This document shows, one piece after another, positions 45,046 through 57,031 of a stretch of DNA of 64,000 nt. Each line of letters starts with the position of its first letter. Within the stretch, counting starts at the first letter, position 1. Source of the stretch: Capsicum annuum (Eukaryota; Streptophyta; Magnoliopsida; Solanales; Solanaceae). The DNA is taken from assembly GCF_002878395.1 (NCBI RefSeq), contig NC_061115.1, positions 98,241,654 through 98,305,653 on the forward strand, in the 5' to 3' direction. A model generated the notes under the pieces. The model saw nothing but the letters and a program-made list of their open reading frames with translations, did not search any database and was not told the DNA's origin. Position numbers and translations under genes: made by a program.

Positions 45046-47709
45046 TGTAAAACCCTAGGTTTCTGGCCCTTAGAAAATTTCTTGGATTTCTGGTCTCTGG
45101 ATAGGATAGACTAGGGGAAATGACTCGTACACTGGGATATAAGTTGTATGAGTTAGTCGTATACTGATTAGTGTTGGTTGGTGGGTTGGATTTGATTTTT
45201 GGAAGGGGTACGACTTGGGTGGTACATATCATATCAGTGGATACGGGTTGTTGGGTTACTTCAGTTAATATTAGGCTTAGTAACTTAAGTTGTATCTTGG
45301 TACGAGTGGCTCACCAAGAGTCGTAAGTCACAGTATGAGTCACACTATGGACTCGTATGGTGGTTAGTATTCAATCCTCTTAGGATTCTATTATTCTAGG
45401 GGTACGGATCATGGGTACTAGTCATATTCTTTGATACAACATGGTTTGGGGCGAGTCTTACCTTAGACAGTGTTGGGTCCAAGGAAGATGGCCTTAGGTA
45501 CAAGTGGTGGGTACCACTCTTATTATAGGGTATGGCTAGTATGGATAGTCATACCCACATGACAAGATTTTTTGGAGAGTAAGTGAGGGCAATCTGCATT
45601 CATACTTATCTTAATAAGGTCCCATGACTTATATTCCTATTGGGAGGGTATTTTCCCTATCATTCTATTCATTAATACTAAGAAACATTTCTTAAACACT
45701 CTACAATTCTCTCTAAGTCTTTTGGGTAAAGGAAGGCTAGGGTTTCATCCTAAGGATTAATTTGGGTCTTGTGTTGGTGATTTCTCTCCTTCATTTTCTT
45801 GTTTGAAAGCATGTTCTCTTCCCTCATCATTAGTTCCAACTAAAGGCATAGTTTTATACAATGTTTTCATGGTTTGATTATTGTATGGTTTTGGATTTTC
45901 AAATATAATTTAGGGGGTTTGGTTATAAATGCTTTGTTATGGTCTTCTCATGTTTTAATTATGCTTTTTTATGCTTTAATGCTGGTTTTGAATAATTGGT
46001 TGCATGGAATGGTTATTTGCTAATTGTCTTTGGTTTTGGAAATACTATACCCTAAATATGTTTGATAAAATGCCTATGAGAATGTTTTCACTACATTGTT
46101 AGATTTTAATAGAACTATTGCATGATTGAAACTTGGTAATGTTACCCTAAATGGTTAAGTGGTTTGGAATGGTCAAAATGGAATGATTTTGGTTTAACAA
46201 TCATTCTTGTGGGGTAGAATGGAATCCCCCAAGTAATCATAGTAATGAAACACTAATGGGGTACACAGGACTCCCTCAAGTTAATTGGTAATGTGATCTA
46301 TGGGTACGTGGGACTCCTTTGATCTCAAAAAGGTTTGGATAAGGACAATACTTGTAAGTTATAGTCGATATGACGATACTATTATATATAACATCAGTTA
46401 ATAACGACGGTTTGGCTGGTTTGAATTAGTTTTAATTGGGCAATAATGGCGGGGTGTGATAGCTAACCATGAAGGTGGGAGTTTAATGAACAAACACTAG
46501 AAAATTATGTTTGCCAATATGAGGGGCAGGTCATGGAGACCTTATATGATACTATAAGGTATACGAGAATCCTCTAAGTACACTAAACATATGTATCATA
46601 GAGGGTAAGGGTACTTGGGAATCCCTACTCTAATGGTATCTCTAGTTTGTGCGAATACACTCATTGGGGCCCGTTCAGGGGGTTACACTGGACCCATATA
46701 GCCCATGGATGGTTAAGTGCGGTTAAACTACATATACCTAGGTTAACGGTTTTAGATGCATTCTAAACCCAATTTTCTTTGCCGACATGGTTTTATATAT
46801 GTATGGTTTGTATGCATATAGTTGGTTTACTTGGTTTTACTATTTGGAATTATTTTATCCTTATCCTGAGTTCATGATAGCGTTCATCCACTAACCTATC
46901 TTCGAGCGACTGTATCCCTACACGATGCAGGAATTAACCATTCTACTCCTCTTGTTTAGCTATTGAATATTTGGGATCAGCTACTAGACTGAAGTGGTGA
47001 GCTTCCATCTTTTCTAAAGGCTCCATTTCATAGATGTCATCTCAAGCTTTGATTATATTTTGGATATTAGTTTTGGCTATTGTTAGGGTCATATCAAAAC
47101 TGGATTTTGGTATTCTTTTTGATAGAGGCTTTTATGGGACTACTATAGGTTGGTATGGGCGGGATCAATATTGGTGTTAGCCTTCGTATTGGCATTGGTA
47201 TTGGGATGATACCCAAGGACTAAATTTCTCACTGTTCTATCGTCTTTTATTTTGGAAATATATATAATTATTGTGGAACTATATGGTTATAGTTTTGTTG
47301 GATTGGCTATTGGTTTTAGAATATTAGACTTGGTTGGGTCAGTCTCGGTAATAGACCTATCCAGAGTCAGTAATTTGGATAGTTACGCTATCTTGTTATA
47401 TGCTTGAAATTCAGCAAACTCGAAGAAGTCGACTAGAGGTTGGGTTTGGTAATGGGGTGGTATCTGGTCCCGATCGAACTTGGGATACCCATTACGACAA
47501 GTCCCCGAGCTGGGTTATGCCAAATTGATAGATAAGTTTTAACTCAACTTTATTCTATGGATTTTGTATGAGCTTAATTGATATGTAATACACTTCCTAC
47601 ACTTAAGAATTGTTCTTCATACCTAAGTTCAAGAAAAACTCATCGATATTAGTTCTAATTACATAGCTATGACAATATAAATCTTAGCCTAGAATTTTGA
47701 GGCGTTACA
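45046..47709 (+). mobile_element. 3' LTR of plus-strand Ty3 element
   Basis: A 2664-bp LTR starting TGTAAAACCC and ending GAGGCGTTACA, preceded by a purine tract. A word island built on ACTCGTA/TACGAGT/TACGACT occupies about 45120-45560, followed by a TATA-like CTTATATTCC near 45627. The conserved phrase GAAGTGGTGAGCTTCCATC (about 46990) is the reverse complement of one in the LTRs at 20905 and 52877, indicating related families in opposite orientation. The 5' LTR partner is missing. Confidence 0.85.
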
Positions 47710-48358
47710 ACAAGGGTGCAAAATATTACATCCTTAACTAAAGAAGCCAAGAGTTGATGAAATAGAGGCTAATGACAATAATGGCCAAGTACAACAAGTC
47801 ACGACCTTCATAGAGGTGGTATGCTAAATGAAAAAAGGTGAAATCCTACTAAGAGGATGTTTACCTTAAGTATATACTCTAATACATTTATCAAAGTACC
47901 TGCTTCAAATACTGCAAATCCTGGTAAAGAAGTAACAATCATCAACTTTATTAAGTCACTAGTAAAAGAAGAGAAAATAAGTAAAGTTGATAGAATCCTT
48001 GAAGGCTAGATTGAAAAATCGCAAAAAGAGATAACATTAGAAGAAAATATGGGAAGTCCACCAAGGACTGGGTTAACAATTCTTTTAACAAGTGGGGTAT
48101 CTTGAAAGATTAGTTCAGGCAATAAAAGATGTAATTAAAATTGGAAAAGATGTATCAACAAGTTGGGAATACAAAAATGATATTATCTTTGATGAAGGGG
48201 AAATTACTTAAATTAAGGAAGATTCAAATGAGAAGAAAGATGATTCTAATAGAAGAGAAGAGTCCCAGAAGAGAAGTCAACTATTGTGGTACCAACATCC
48301 AATGAGGATACTCCAAGCGTAGTTGAATCCCCAGCACAACCTAATATCACTACACTAG
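47710..48358. other. Unassigned sequence between two LTRs
   Basis: About 650 bp, A-rich on the plus strand. It reads partly like old coding sequence: plus-strand fragments rich in K and E such as SLVKEEKISKVDRILEG and a proline/serine tail (VVPTSNEDTPSVVESPAQP) near 48280-48345. Stops occur throughout and no family is recognised. It could be a remnant of another retroelement's extra reading frame. Confidence 0.35.
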
Positions 48359-51019
48359 TTTAATGACCTTATTTTTGGTGATTTTTGTAAATTATCTATT
48401 TATATATAATTTGACTATTTTACCCCTCCCCCTGGTTGCTTTGTTGTATTGATGAGGTGTGGGGATGATTGGCATGATTTTAAATGTATTTTGGAGTGAT
48501 TTTTGCAAGTTTTTGATTTTTGTTGGTTAAAAAGGCTTATTAATTGACTTCAATTAACATTTATTGTTCTATGTATTGGATGGCAAAATGGACTACACCA
48601 ACATATTTGGAATGTTGATTTTAGGTTGTAACATGGTTGTTGTGGTTTTACGACTTTTGAATCTTATTTTGACCATCCATTTGAAAGATTGTGAAAATAG
48701 ATTTCAGGTGTCAATTTTGTGAAAATGACATTTTTTTCAAAAATCTGATATCTCCATTAAGTATGGAGTTTCAAATTTAGTCTAGTATAATAGTTCATTT
48801 GCATTTTTGGGATTTCAAATAAATTCCGAGGGGTCCGCGGGGACTTGGTCTCCAACGGATGTACTACTCAATAGGTGCATCCATTTAAGTTACATTTTGG
48901 TCGCCAAAGTGACTAGGCTTGACAGGTAAGGTGTTGCTTAAGTGAAGATTGGCTCGGTTAAGTGATTGTTGTTTAAGCAACAACTAGGTTGTTTATGTCA
49001 CACTCACTGAACAGGCAAATATGGCATAAGCGACATCTGGTCGTTTAAGTGATGTCCACATAAGTGATCCAGTGTTTTCTTAAGCGATACCTAGGCAATA
49101 TAAATATTCCTTTTTTTTCAATTTTCACCATTTTTGAGACTTGGATCTTGGGTTTTTGATTTTTTGGACAATTTCTTCCATTTTTAATATTAGCTAAGCT
49201 CTAAATCCCAATTCCTACTATTTTAATTGATTTTTGTCTTTTAAATTCTATTAAAACACAATTTCAAAGGTGAAATTCAGAGATTTTTGCCTCAGAAGGC
49301 CCAAATAAGAAATTCTTCTATTTAAATTCTAATATTAACTAGTTTTCACTTGGGTTTTCCCATATGGGATCCTTTAATCACGGGGAATATATTTTTGGAC
49401 TAAAATTCTGATTTTACCCCTCCTTTTTGAAAACCCATTTTGGATATCCATTTTTAGTTCAACTCAAAATGGGCTATATGGGTTTTGTCACCTTTTTTTT
49501 AACGCTTAGATTCTATATTTGTATGTGATAGTTGGTTTTGGGTCAGTTAGTAAGGAGAAATCTCCATGTTGAAGGCTTTTTGGATCGGTTTCCGACATTT
49601 GGGTAGGTTATGGCTTAACTTTCTTCAGACTGGGATGCGTAGTTAATTTTTGTATAAAATTATGTTATGGATGTTGGAACTAATCATGGAAATGACTTTT
49701 ATTATTATGTTGTTCTTGTATGGAGGCTTATGTTGTTGCTATTTGGTGGTTTTGACACATTATTTTCTATGTGTGACCGTGTGGGTCTTATATGATATTG
49801 CTGGCCTTGCGAATGTATATTTGATTGTATATTTTCAAGTGAAAAATCCTAAATTGGAATTTATCTAGTATCGAAGGAATATTATTGGATATATTTTACT
49901 CTATTGGCATATGGATTAAATTGGATCATAGATGGTTGGCATAATGAGTGGATTTTGGCTTATGTGAATTGGTATATTGGTTTGATTTGAAAATTCTAAT
50001 TCTGATAGTCGTGAGCATTACATTCTTATATCACAAACATTCATGAAACATTGGTACCATCATGGAAATACTGGAAATATTGGCTTTTTCTAATAGAAAA
50101 TATGAGATCTTTAAGAAACCTCTGCCAATGTATGTGTCGAAGAGGAGTTATGACATTGGATATTGGATATTGGATTGTACATGGGTTGAAAAACCCCTAT
50201 GGGTCCTACCTTAGGAGCACAGCTCGGTAGGTGTATACGGAGGTTGTGAGATAACCTCATGCATCACATCATATCATTATCATCATTTTCATTATATTTC
50301 ATATATTATGCTCATTTTGTGTTGTATTATAGTCCTTGATGTGATATTTGTTTATTTGTACTTCTTTCTTATGCTTATATTTGGTATACATGTATATTTT
50401 GGCTTCCTCTCATATTTGTATTATTGTAAAACTGTTAGTTGAGATGATGTGGGCTACTATTTGGGAAATTTTATGATTGCAGGTGATGTGTCCATAGTGT
50501 GTACTTTATATGCTTTGTTTTCTACTTTACTTAGTTGACCTATGATACCTATCGAGTAATAGTGGATTGTACTCACCCTTACTGTACCCTTTTGGAGCAG
50601 ATCCATGTATGAGTGTGCCATGCGGTAGCTGATTTAAGAGGTTCGTAGAGTACTTTTGGGGTAGAGGTCGGTCTATGCTTCCAGAGTTGATCTACTACCC
50701 TTCTTGTTTAGATTATGTCTTGTTTTTGTAATTTGAGATAGATTGTGATCTATTTGGACTATCAATTGTATATTATTGACATTAGAGATATATTTATTAG
50801 TTCTTACAATGTGAAACTAGGTTTTGGGATATTGTATCATATCTTTGCTTATGTTTTTCCTTCTATTTATTAGGTATATGTGGTTCGATTCCACTCAAGG
50901 TGTCTTCCCTTGGTTTTTGGTATTGTTCACTCATTTTATATCAATTTAGGGTGATAGACTTACTTGTTAAGGATTGCCGCGACAAGTGCCATAATGACCC
51001 TTAATTTTGGGTCGTGGAA
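48359..51019 (+). mobile_element. 5' LTR of plus-strand Ty3 element
   Basis: About 2661 bp. The start TTTAATGACC and the end TTGGGTCGTGGAA are drifted forms of TGTAATGACC...GGGTCGTGACA. The first 70 bases, including ATTTTACCCCTCC, match the minus-strand LTR that starts at 59214. The end is fixed by the exact iMet primer site three bases further on. A TAAGCGAC/TTAAGTG word island (48890-49090) is followed by a TATA box ATATAAATAT at 49098-49107. Confidence 0.85.
49098..49107 (+). promoter_or_regulatory. LTR TATA box
   Basis: ATATAAATAT directly follows the GC-richer word island and precedes a T-rich leader; position and orientation fit the LTR promoter. Confidence 0.6.
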
Positions 51020-51022
51020 AAT

Positions 51023-51034
51023 TGGTATCAGAGC
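51023..51034 (+). other. tRNA-iMet primer-binding site
   Basis: Exact TGGTATCAGAGC, three bases after the LTR end. Confidence 0.95.
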
Positions 51035-51228
51035 AGCCAAGTTTCATTAGTAATATTAGTGAAAAATAGGGTGTCTTGTAGAGTCTCACAGATCGGTACG
51101 TATACATCTGTATCTATCTTTGAGAGACTATAAGACATTATTTGGAAACCTTCTTTATTTTGTTCCTTATCATGTATATTCTTTCAAGCCATGTGTTCTA
51201 AATCATATATCATTTTTTTACGTAGATA

Positions 51229-52620
51229 TTGAGGACTAGATCCGGTAAGGTTAGAGATACAAAGACATTATTCAAGGAGAGTGCTCAGTCTAGAGAAAGA
51301 GTTGCGAGTCGAGGATGGTCTTGAAATAGTGGACAAGCATGAGAATCTACCTCATCCATAGGTAGTAGTAGGGGACTCTCCCTTGGGCCTCGGGTTGAGC
51401 ATGCTGGAGATTAGGGGCCTACTCCAGTCCCATAGAGTTCTTTTACTATGGTATTTGAGGGGTTGTTGATTTATTTGAATACCGATTTGGAGGGTGGTCC
51501 TTTGAGTGCACCTGGTGTTCCTCCATCCCTGAGTATTTTTTCTCTATCTATAATAGAGTCTGACTATGGTATTTCTCTGGTTCTGAGTGCAGATCCTTTT
51601 CAACATCTTCTTATGGTACTCCACAGACTTTGAGTGTTGTTCCTCTTTTAGTACCTGCATCTGTGTATGATATTCTTAGATTAGGAGTTCCACCTTTATC
51701 TATGTTAGCTTTTTCTATGGAATCTTAGCCAACCATATTCGCTATGCCTCCTATTATTGTGAGTACAATTATGTCTTCTAAGGTTCACGAAAGGTTTAAG
51801 AGTTTTACTCATTTGGGTCCTCCTAGGTTCGGTGGTGCTGTAAGCAAGGATGCCTATGAGTTATTGATTGATTTTAATGAGAAGTTGCATAACCTTGGAT
51901 CGCTTGAGTCGCATGGGGTTGCTTACACTATCTATCGATCGAGAGATTCAATTAGGGATTCGTGGAGGTCACTTGTTAGTTATAGACCTTTTGGTTCTCT
52001 AGAGATAACTTGGGATCAGTTTGATGAGTCCTTTTTGGATAGGTTTGTGCCTTATAAATTGATGACTCAGATGAGAGATGAGTTTGATCACCTGGAGCAG
52101 GGCTCCATGATTGTTGAGAGTATGAGGCACGCTTCCATGCCTTGTCTAAATATTCTTGTATTAGAATTTCCATCGAGTCTAAGAAGATTCAAAAGATTGT
52201 TAATGGGTTGATGTTTCTCTTCAGTTGGCTACTTCTCAAATTGTAGTTTATGGGGAATCATTTTAGAGTATAGTGGATCAAGCTATGTTGACTAAGACAA
52301 TTCTTTAAGTGTCTCAGGAGGCACCAAGATAGTGCATTATTAAGGAAAGTTCAGAGGTCACACTTCTCGAGTTAAAGATTCTAGAGGTTTTCATGGGTAT
52401 CATAGTAGACCTATCTAGGAAGCCTTGTAGGGTCAAGGTAGTGGGTCTTTTGGTTCAGTAGATTCCTGTGGTCGTTCTATCTCAGTCATACCTTTCCCTA
52501 TTAAGTCGGGCCATAGAGTTTGCTTTATGTGTGATGAGGTTGTACATTTGTCCAAGGACTGTCCTTGCTGTGTTCTTTGGCTACTATCATATCGACAATG
52601 AGAGGTAGAGGTTCTACTAG
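51229..52620 (+). pseudogene. gag: Ty3 gag with intact zinc knuckle
   Basis: Capsid gene after the primer site. The presumed start is now TTG (51229) before RTRSGKVRDTK. The capsid core is open over 51744-52211: SFTHLGPPRFGG, DAYELLIDFNEKLHNLG, SLESHGVAYTIYRS, LEITWDQFDESFLDRFVPY and MRDEFDHLEQGSM, the classical retrotransposon gag fold. A frame change follows. A complete CCHC knuckle CFMCDEVVHLSKDC lies at 52521-52562. This gag belongs to a different lineage from the one in the composite at 4973. Stops and shifts prevent a full product. Confidence 0.88.
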
Positions 52621-52739
52621 AGGTGCATGAGGCAAAGGTAGTAGTTCCCGTGGTGGTTGTTGCAGTGCTACTCAGTCAGGTGGTGGTCGTGGATAGTGCT
52701 ATGCTATATTTGTTAGACTAGAGGTAGAGGCATCTGATA

Positions 52740-52876
52740 TTTTCATCACATGTATCATCCCTATTTATTTTAGCTTTGCATCCGTGTTATTTCATTCAAG
52801 ATCAAATTTCTCCTATGTGTCGGCAAATTTTTCTTTGCGTTTTGATTCTACTAGTGAGCCATTTTCCATGCCTATC
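52740..52876 (+). pseudogene. pol: Protease, N-terminal part (split)
   Basis: The plus strand reads LFHSRSNFSYVSANFSLRF and SEPFSMPI, the active-site segment of the Ty3 protease, in which the catalytic aspartate position is H and the following G is R. The frame stops at the solo LTR inserted at 52877 and resumes at 54902. Confidence 0.8.
52872..52876. repeat. Target site duplication CTATC, left
   Basis: Five bases repeated exactly at 54902-54906 on the far side of the solo LTR. Confidence 0.9.
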
Positions 52877-54901
52877 TTCCATGACCCGAACCAGGGCCTA
52901 GCTATGACGGGTATCTCAAGTCCACCGAATACCAGAGACCACCCCTTTTTCCTAGTCAACCAGAACACAGTATAATATGATAGCGAAATTTCAAATGTAA
53001 AACAAGATAGGTAAATATGACTCAAAAGAAGTCTAAGAATTTAGCAACCAATCCCATGTCCACAACAATGTACAACAAATACTCTAACAAAACCAAAGAT
53101 AGTCTGTTCGAGACATGTACGCGACCATAGCCAAAAACATTTCCAAAAGAAAGAGTCAAAACATAAGGAAACCCAAAACAAGAAATGGGGTCTTCCAAAG
53201 GATGGAAGCTCACCACATCAGTCTGACTCACGAGCTGTCCCCTGATCACCTAATCACTGCACAAGAGGAGTAGAAGTATTGTCGGTTCCTACATCACATG
53301 GTGATATAACATCTGAAGATTGATAGTGGTTGGAGAGCTAGCATGTAACTCAGATATAAAGGATAAAATAATGCCATGATCCATAATACAGAAACTATTA
53401 AAACAAGTGCACAACGTCATATGCAATAAATTTATATACCACATGCCGGGAAAGGGAACAAGGCCAAGCATGAACTTTAAAATCTTATTCTAGATTATGT
53501 AGCTTTACCATCCTAATACCTCCACCCATAGGATATATGGGTTTAGCTCCCCCACCTGAAAGAGTCCCTGTGCGTGTTAGCTGCACAAACTGGAGAAAGA
53601 AATCGAGGGAAAGCCAAATCCATCAAGGCTACTAGCCATCCCAAAATTTATATATCAAGTGTGACCCATGCACATAGTCATCAAGACCATACCTCACATC
53701 GGAAAACATGAGTTTTCAGTATCAGTCCTTCAAACTTACACCTTCACGGCCAGCTAACACAACCCCCATTAAGCCCAAATTTAATATTTATCGCACACAA
53801 CCCATCCACCAATTCCAAGAGTCAATTATTAAGTTATCATTAAGTGGTATCATCATACCGACTATAGCTTGCAAGAAATGTCATTATCCAATCCTTTGGG
53901 TATTCCTCCATTCCCCACAAACTCCATTATTAAAATCACTTTGGGGATTCCTTCAAAACCCACAAGGTTTTCAAGAATCATTTACTTGTACCCGACAAGG
54001 TTTTAAAGATCATTCTTATCCACTAGCCATATATGCAATGCATTAGTTTTACAGAAATAAGTTAAGCCAATTGATAAATCACATTCCAAAACCAATTATA
54101 CCAGTGAGTTGAGATTATTACCAATTCTCATACCAAAACTAATTATTTAGGTAATCCTTGTACCCCTGAATTCATTACCATTATCTTGCACCCCAATGAG
54201 TGTACAAACAAATAATTCAATGCATAATAAATCAATAATACTCATGGGTAAAACACTTAAATAATTTATATCCAAAATCCTCAACCAATAGTTCTAAACC
54301 GAACATCAAAACCATGAATAATAAGCAAATTTTCATGCCATTAAGAAAATAAAAGTATAGGAAAAGAGGTACATGCCTTAGACATATGAGAATTCAAAAT
54401 AAATTCAGATCTTGAAACCCAAAATATGAACGTATGATGAAATCCTTAGGCTCTCTTGAGGTTTTAAGTTTGAGAGTGGAATTTGGGATTTTTAATCTCT
54501 TAAAACTAAAGTGAATAGGCTATATTATGCTTAAGGGTTGAACATAGGTTAAAATACTCCAATACCCCTCATCCCAAGTAAACTAAACAAAAACTACATG
54601 GATTTCACATAGCGACATGGCACAGACCTTATCACAGAGGCTAACCTCTATGCCATGCTACAAAATGCAGAGATTTTCCTCCGTGACACACTGACTATCA
54701 TAGAATGTAGCCTCCATGAAACAACGATATCATGGAGGATCACTTCCTCAGTGGTTCAAAATAACCCCGAACCCCATTGAAAAATTCTAAAACTCTCTTG
54801 GAACACTCTATTCACATGCCTAAAACAATTTAAGTAAAAAATCAACATTTTGAACACAAGAGGGCTAGAAATAAAATTCTTAAAAGTTGAAGGGTGTTAC
54901 A
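52877..54901 (-). mobile_element. Solo LTR inserted in protease
   Basis: A 2025-bp LTR of the same family as 20905-22913, in the same orientation (minus sense by comparison with that element's pol). The ends are TTCCATGACCC and GGTGTTACA. It is flanked by CTATC on both sides, and removing it restores continuity of the host protease frame, so this is an insertion followed by LTR-LTR recombination that deleted the internal part. A GC-rich word island lies at about 54605-54740. Confidence 0.92.
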
Positions 54902-54906
54902 CTATC
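54902..54906. repeat. Target site duplication CTATC, right
   Basis: Second copy of the 5-bp duplication flanking the solo LTR. Confidence 0.9.
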
Positions 54907-55180
54907 CGTACATCTACCTCTGTAGAAGACTCTTTAGTGGTCAGTCAAGTATACCAATCTTGTATTGTGACCTTTTCTAGGTGTGAAACTTTGGTAGATT
55001 TGATTATCCTAGATATGGTAGATTCCTATGTCATCTTGGGTATGGATTGGTTAGCTTTCTATCATGCTGTCTTAGATTGTTATGCTAAGATCCTGACCAT
55101 AGCTTTACTAGATGTGTCGAGGATATCTTGGAAGGTTATGCTTTATTTGGGTCCCAATATAGTTATATCTTTCCGTTAGG
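54902..55180 (+). pseudogene. pol: Protease, C-terminal part (split)
   Basis: Continuation after the solo LTR: RTSTSVEDSLVVSQVYQSC, then LVDLIILDMVDSYVILGMDW and LAFYHAVLDCYAKILT. The DxxLGMDWL block is the conserved C-terminal landmark of plant Ty3 proteases. Apart from the interruption and the lost active site upstream, this half is well kept. Confidence 0.85.
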
Positions 55181-56010
55181 CTCATAGTTTGGTTAATCAT
55201 ACTTGTGATAGAAGCATTACTTTACCACCTTTTTTGGATTTTATTTGTATTATCCATGGGTTCATGGATGTGTTCATTATGGATTTTCCTGGTATTCCTC
55301 CAAATCATGATATTAACTTTGCTATTGATGTTGAGACGAGCAGTAATCCTATTTGTATTTCTCCTTACAGGTTGGCCCCAACAGAGTTGAAGGTGTTGAA
55401 GGATCAGTTGCTTGAGTTGTTGGATAAGGGAATATCTTACCTTGTGTATCACCTTGGGGTGTGCATGTCTTGTTTATAAAGAAAAATAATGGGTCTATGT
55501 ATATGTGTGTTGTTTATCGGTCGTTGAACAGGGTGATGTTAAGAATAAGAATCAACTTCCTCATATTGATAACTTATTCGATCTGCTTTAGGGTGCTTTG
55601 GTGTTTTTGAGGATTCATTTGAGGTTTGAGTATCACTAATTGAGGATTATAGCTTTAGATATTTTGAAGACAACTTTTCAAACTCGATAAGGTCATTATG
55701 AGTTCTTGGTCATGTCTTTTGGGTTGACCAATGGACCAGATGCATTCTTGAAGTTGAAAATTGGGTTTTTCAACCATACATTAACTCTTTTGTCATTGTA
55801 TTTATAGATAATAGCTAGATTAATTCCATGAGTGAGGTCGACTATGAGGATCATTTTCAGAATGTTCTCTAGAGATTGAGGGATAAGACGTTGTATGTTA
55901 ATTCTTGTATTTTGAGTTTTGTTTGGAATATATTTCTTTCTTGGGACATATGGTGGCCAAGGATGGTATTATATTGATTCATCCAAAATTGCAGCATTCG
56001 TGTTTGAGCT
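55181..56010 (+). pseudogene. pol: Ty3 reverse transcriptase
   Basis: The plus strand begins with the pre-RT block FMDVFIMDFPGIPPNHDINF and ISPYRLAPTELKVLKDQL, then LLDKGISY. From about 55460 onward the frame breaks repeatedly. The catalytic motif at about 55795-55812 reads FVIVFIDN, with the second aspartate changed to N, which would abolish polymerase activity. Following text (VDYEDHFQNVL, RLRDKTLYVN) fits the palm and thumb region. The homologous element on the minus strand has the same D-to-N change near 61990. Confidence 0.82.
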
Positions 56011-56600
56011 TGACCTACTTCTCACACCATGATTTTGAGTCTCGTTAGTTTAGCAGGTTACTATTGACGCTTTGTTGAGGGTTTTTCATTTATTGTGGCT
56101 CCATTGATCAAGTTGACTTAGAAGAAGATTTCCTTTCAGTGGTTTAATGCATGTGAAGTAAGCTTCCAAAGGCTAAAAAATTTGTTCACTTTATCTCCTA
56201 TCATGACTTTGCCCAAGGAGGGCATAGGTTTTACTGTCTTTTGTGATGCTTCAGGTGTTGGATTAGGTGATGTTTGATGTAGGATGGTAAGGTGATTGCG
56301 TATGTCTTGTCAGTTGAAGCTCTATGAGAGGGATTATTATACCCTTGATTTAGAGTTGTGTGTAATTTTATTTGCTTTGAAGTTGTGGAAGCACTACTTG
56401 TATGGAGCCCGTTGTGTGATTTTCCCTGATCATCATAGCCTTTAGTATTTATTCACGCAACAAGATCTTAATGTGAGGCAACTTCGTTGGTTTGAGTTGC
56501 TTATAGATTATGAATTGATTATTCTGTATCACTCAGGCTAGGCTAATGTAGTTACAGAAGCCTTGAGCAGGAATTCGACTAGTATGGATAGCTTGGTGCA
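56010..56600 (+). pseudogene. pol: Ty3 RT connection and RNase H
   Basis: SLAGYYWRFVEGFSFIVAPL, then FQWFNACEVSFQRLKN of the connection, then RNase [49 protein letters not shown] and PDHHSL. The three acidic positions (CDAS, LEL, PDHH) are kept, but frameshifts lie between CDASGVGLG and the LKLYERDYY block and stops occur before YLFTQQDLNVRQ. It is followed by the YHSG linker and ALSRNS. Confidence 0.82.
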
Positions 56601-57031
56601 TCTTTTTAATCAAGAGAGATCTTTAGCCTTAGAGGATCATTCTTTGTATAAGATGGTTATGCTTGATATTTTGACACCTAGGTCTACTTTGGCATTTGTT
56701 GGGGATAGGTCTTCTGTGATGGAGTAGATTTAGGCTCATCAGTTCGATGATTATGGGTTGAGAGTGATTCAGGATAAGGTGTTGAGTGGAGAGGCTAAGG
56801 ATTCCTCGCTTGATCCAAATGGTGTTTTGAGGATTGGTGGCCGAGTTTGTGTGATGAGAGTTGGCTATTGGATTAGATTGATTTTGTAGGAGGCTAATTG
56901 TTCTAGGAATTCCATACATATGGGAGTGACTAAGATGTATCGTGATTTCAGACAACATTAATGGTGAGGGTGGTATGACGAAGGATGTAGAGGATGTTGA
57001 AGCTCATTGCCTTTGTTGTCAGTAGGTGAAG
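56601..57031 (+). pseudogene. pol: Integrase zinc domain, truncated
   Basis: The plus strand reads DSSLDPNGVLRIGGRVCVMR, then SIHMGVTKMYRDFRQH and, after a frame break, HCLCCQ, the start of the HHCC zinc-binding region of integrase. At 57031 it stops and a minus-strand LTR that lacks its own last ~30 bases begins. Core and C-terminal integrase, the chromodomain-like tail and the 3' LTR of this element are missing. Confidence 0.8.

Noticed and set aside
51744..52211. 155-codon frame as a possible host gene
   Set aside because: It is retrotransposon gag: capsid motifs, and its position after an LTR and an iMet primer site.
53708..54046. 112-codon plus-strand frame
   Set aside because: It lies within the solo LTR and has no recognisable domain.
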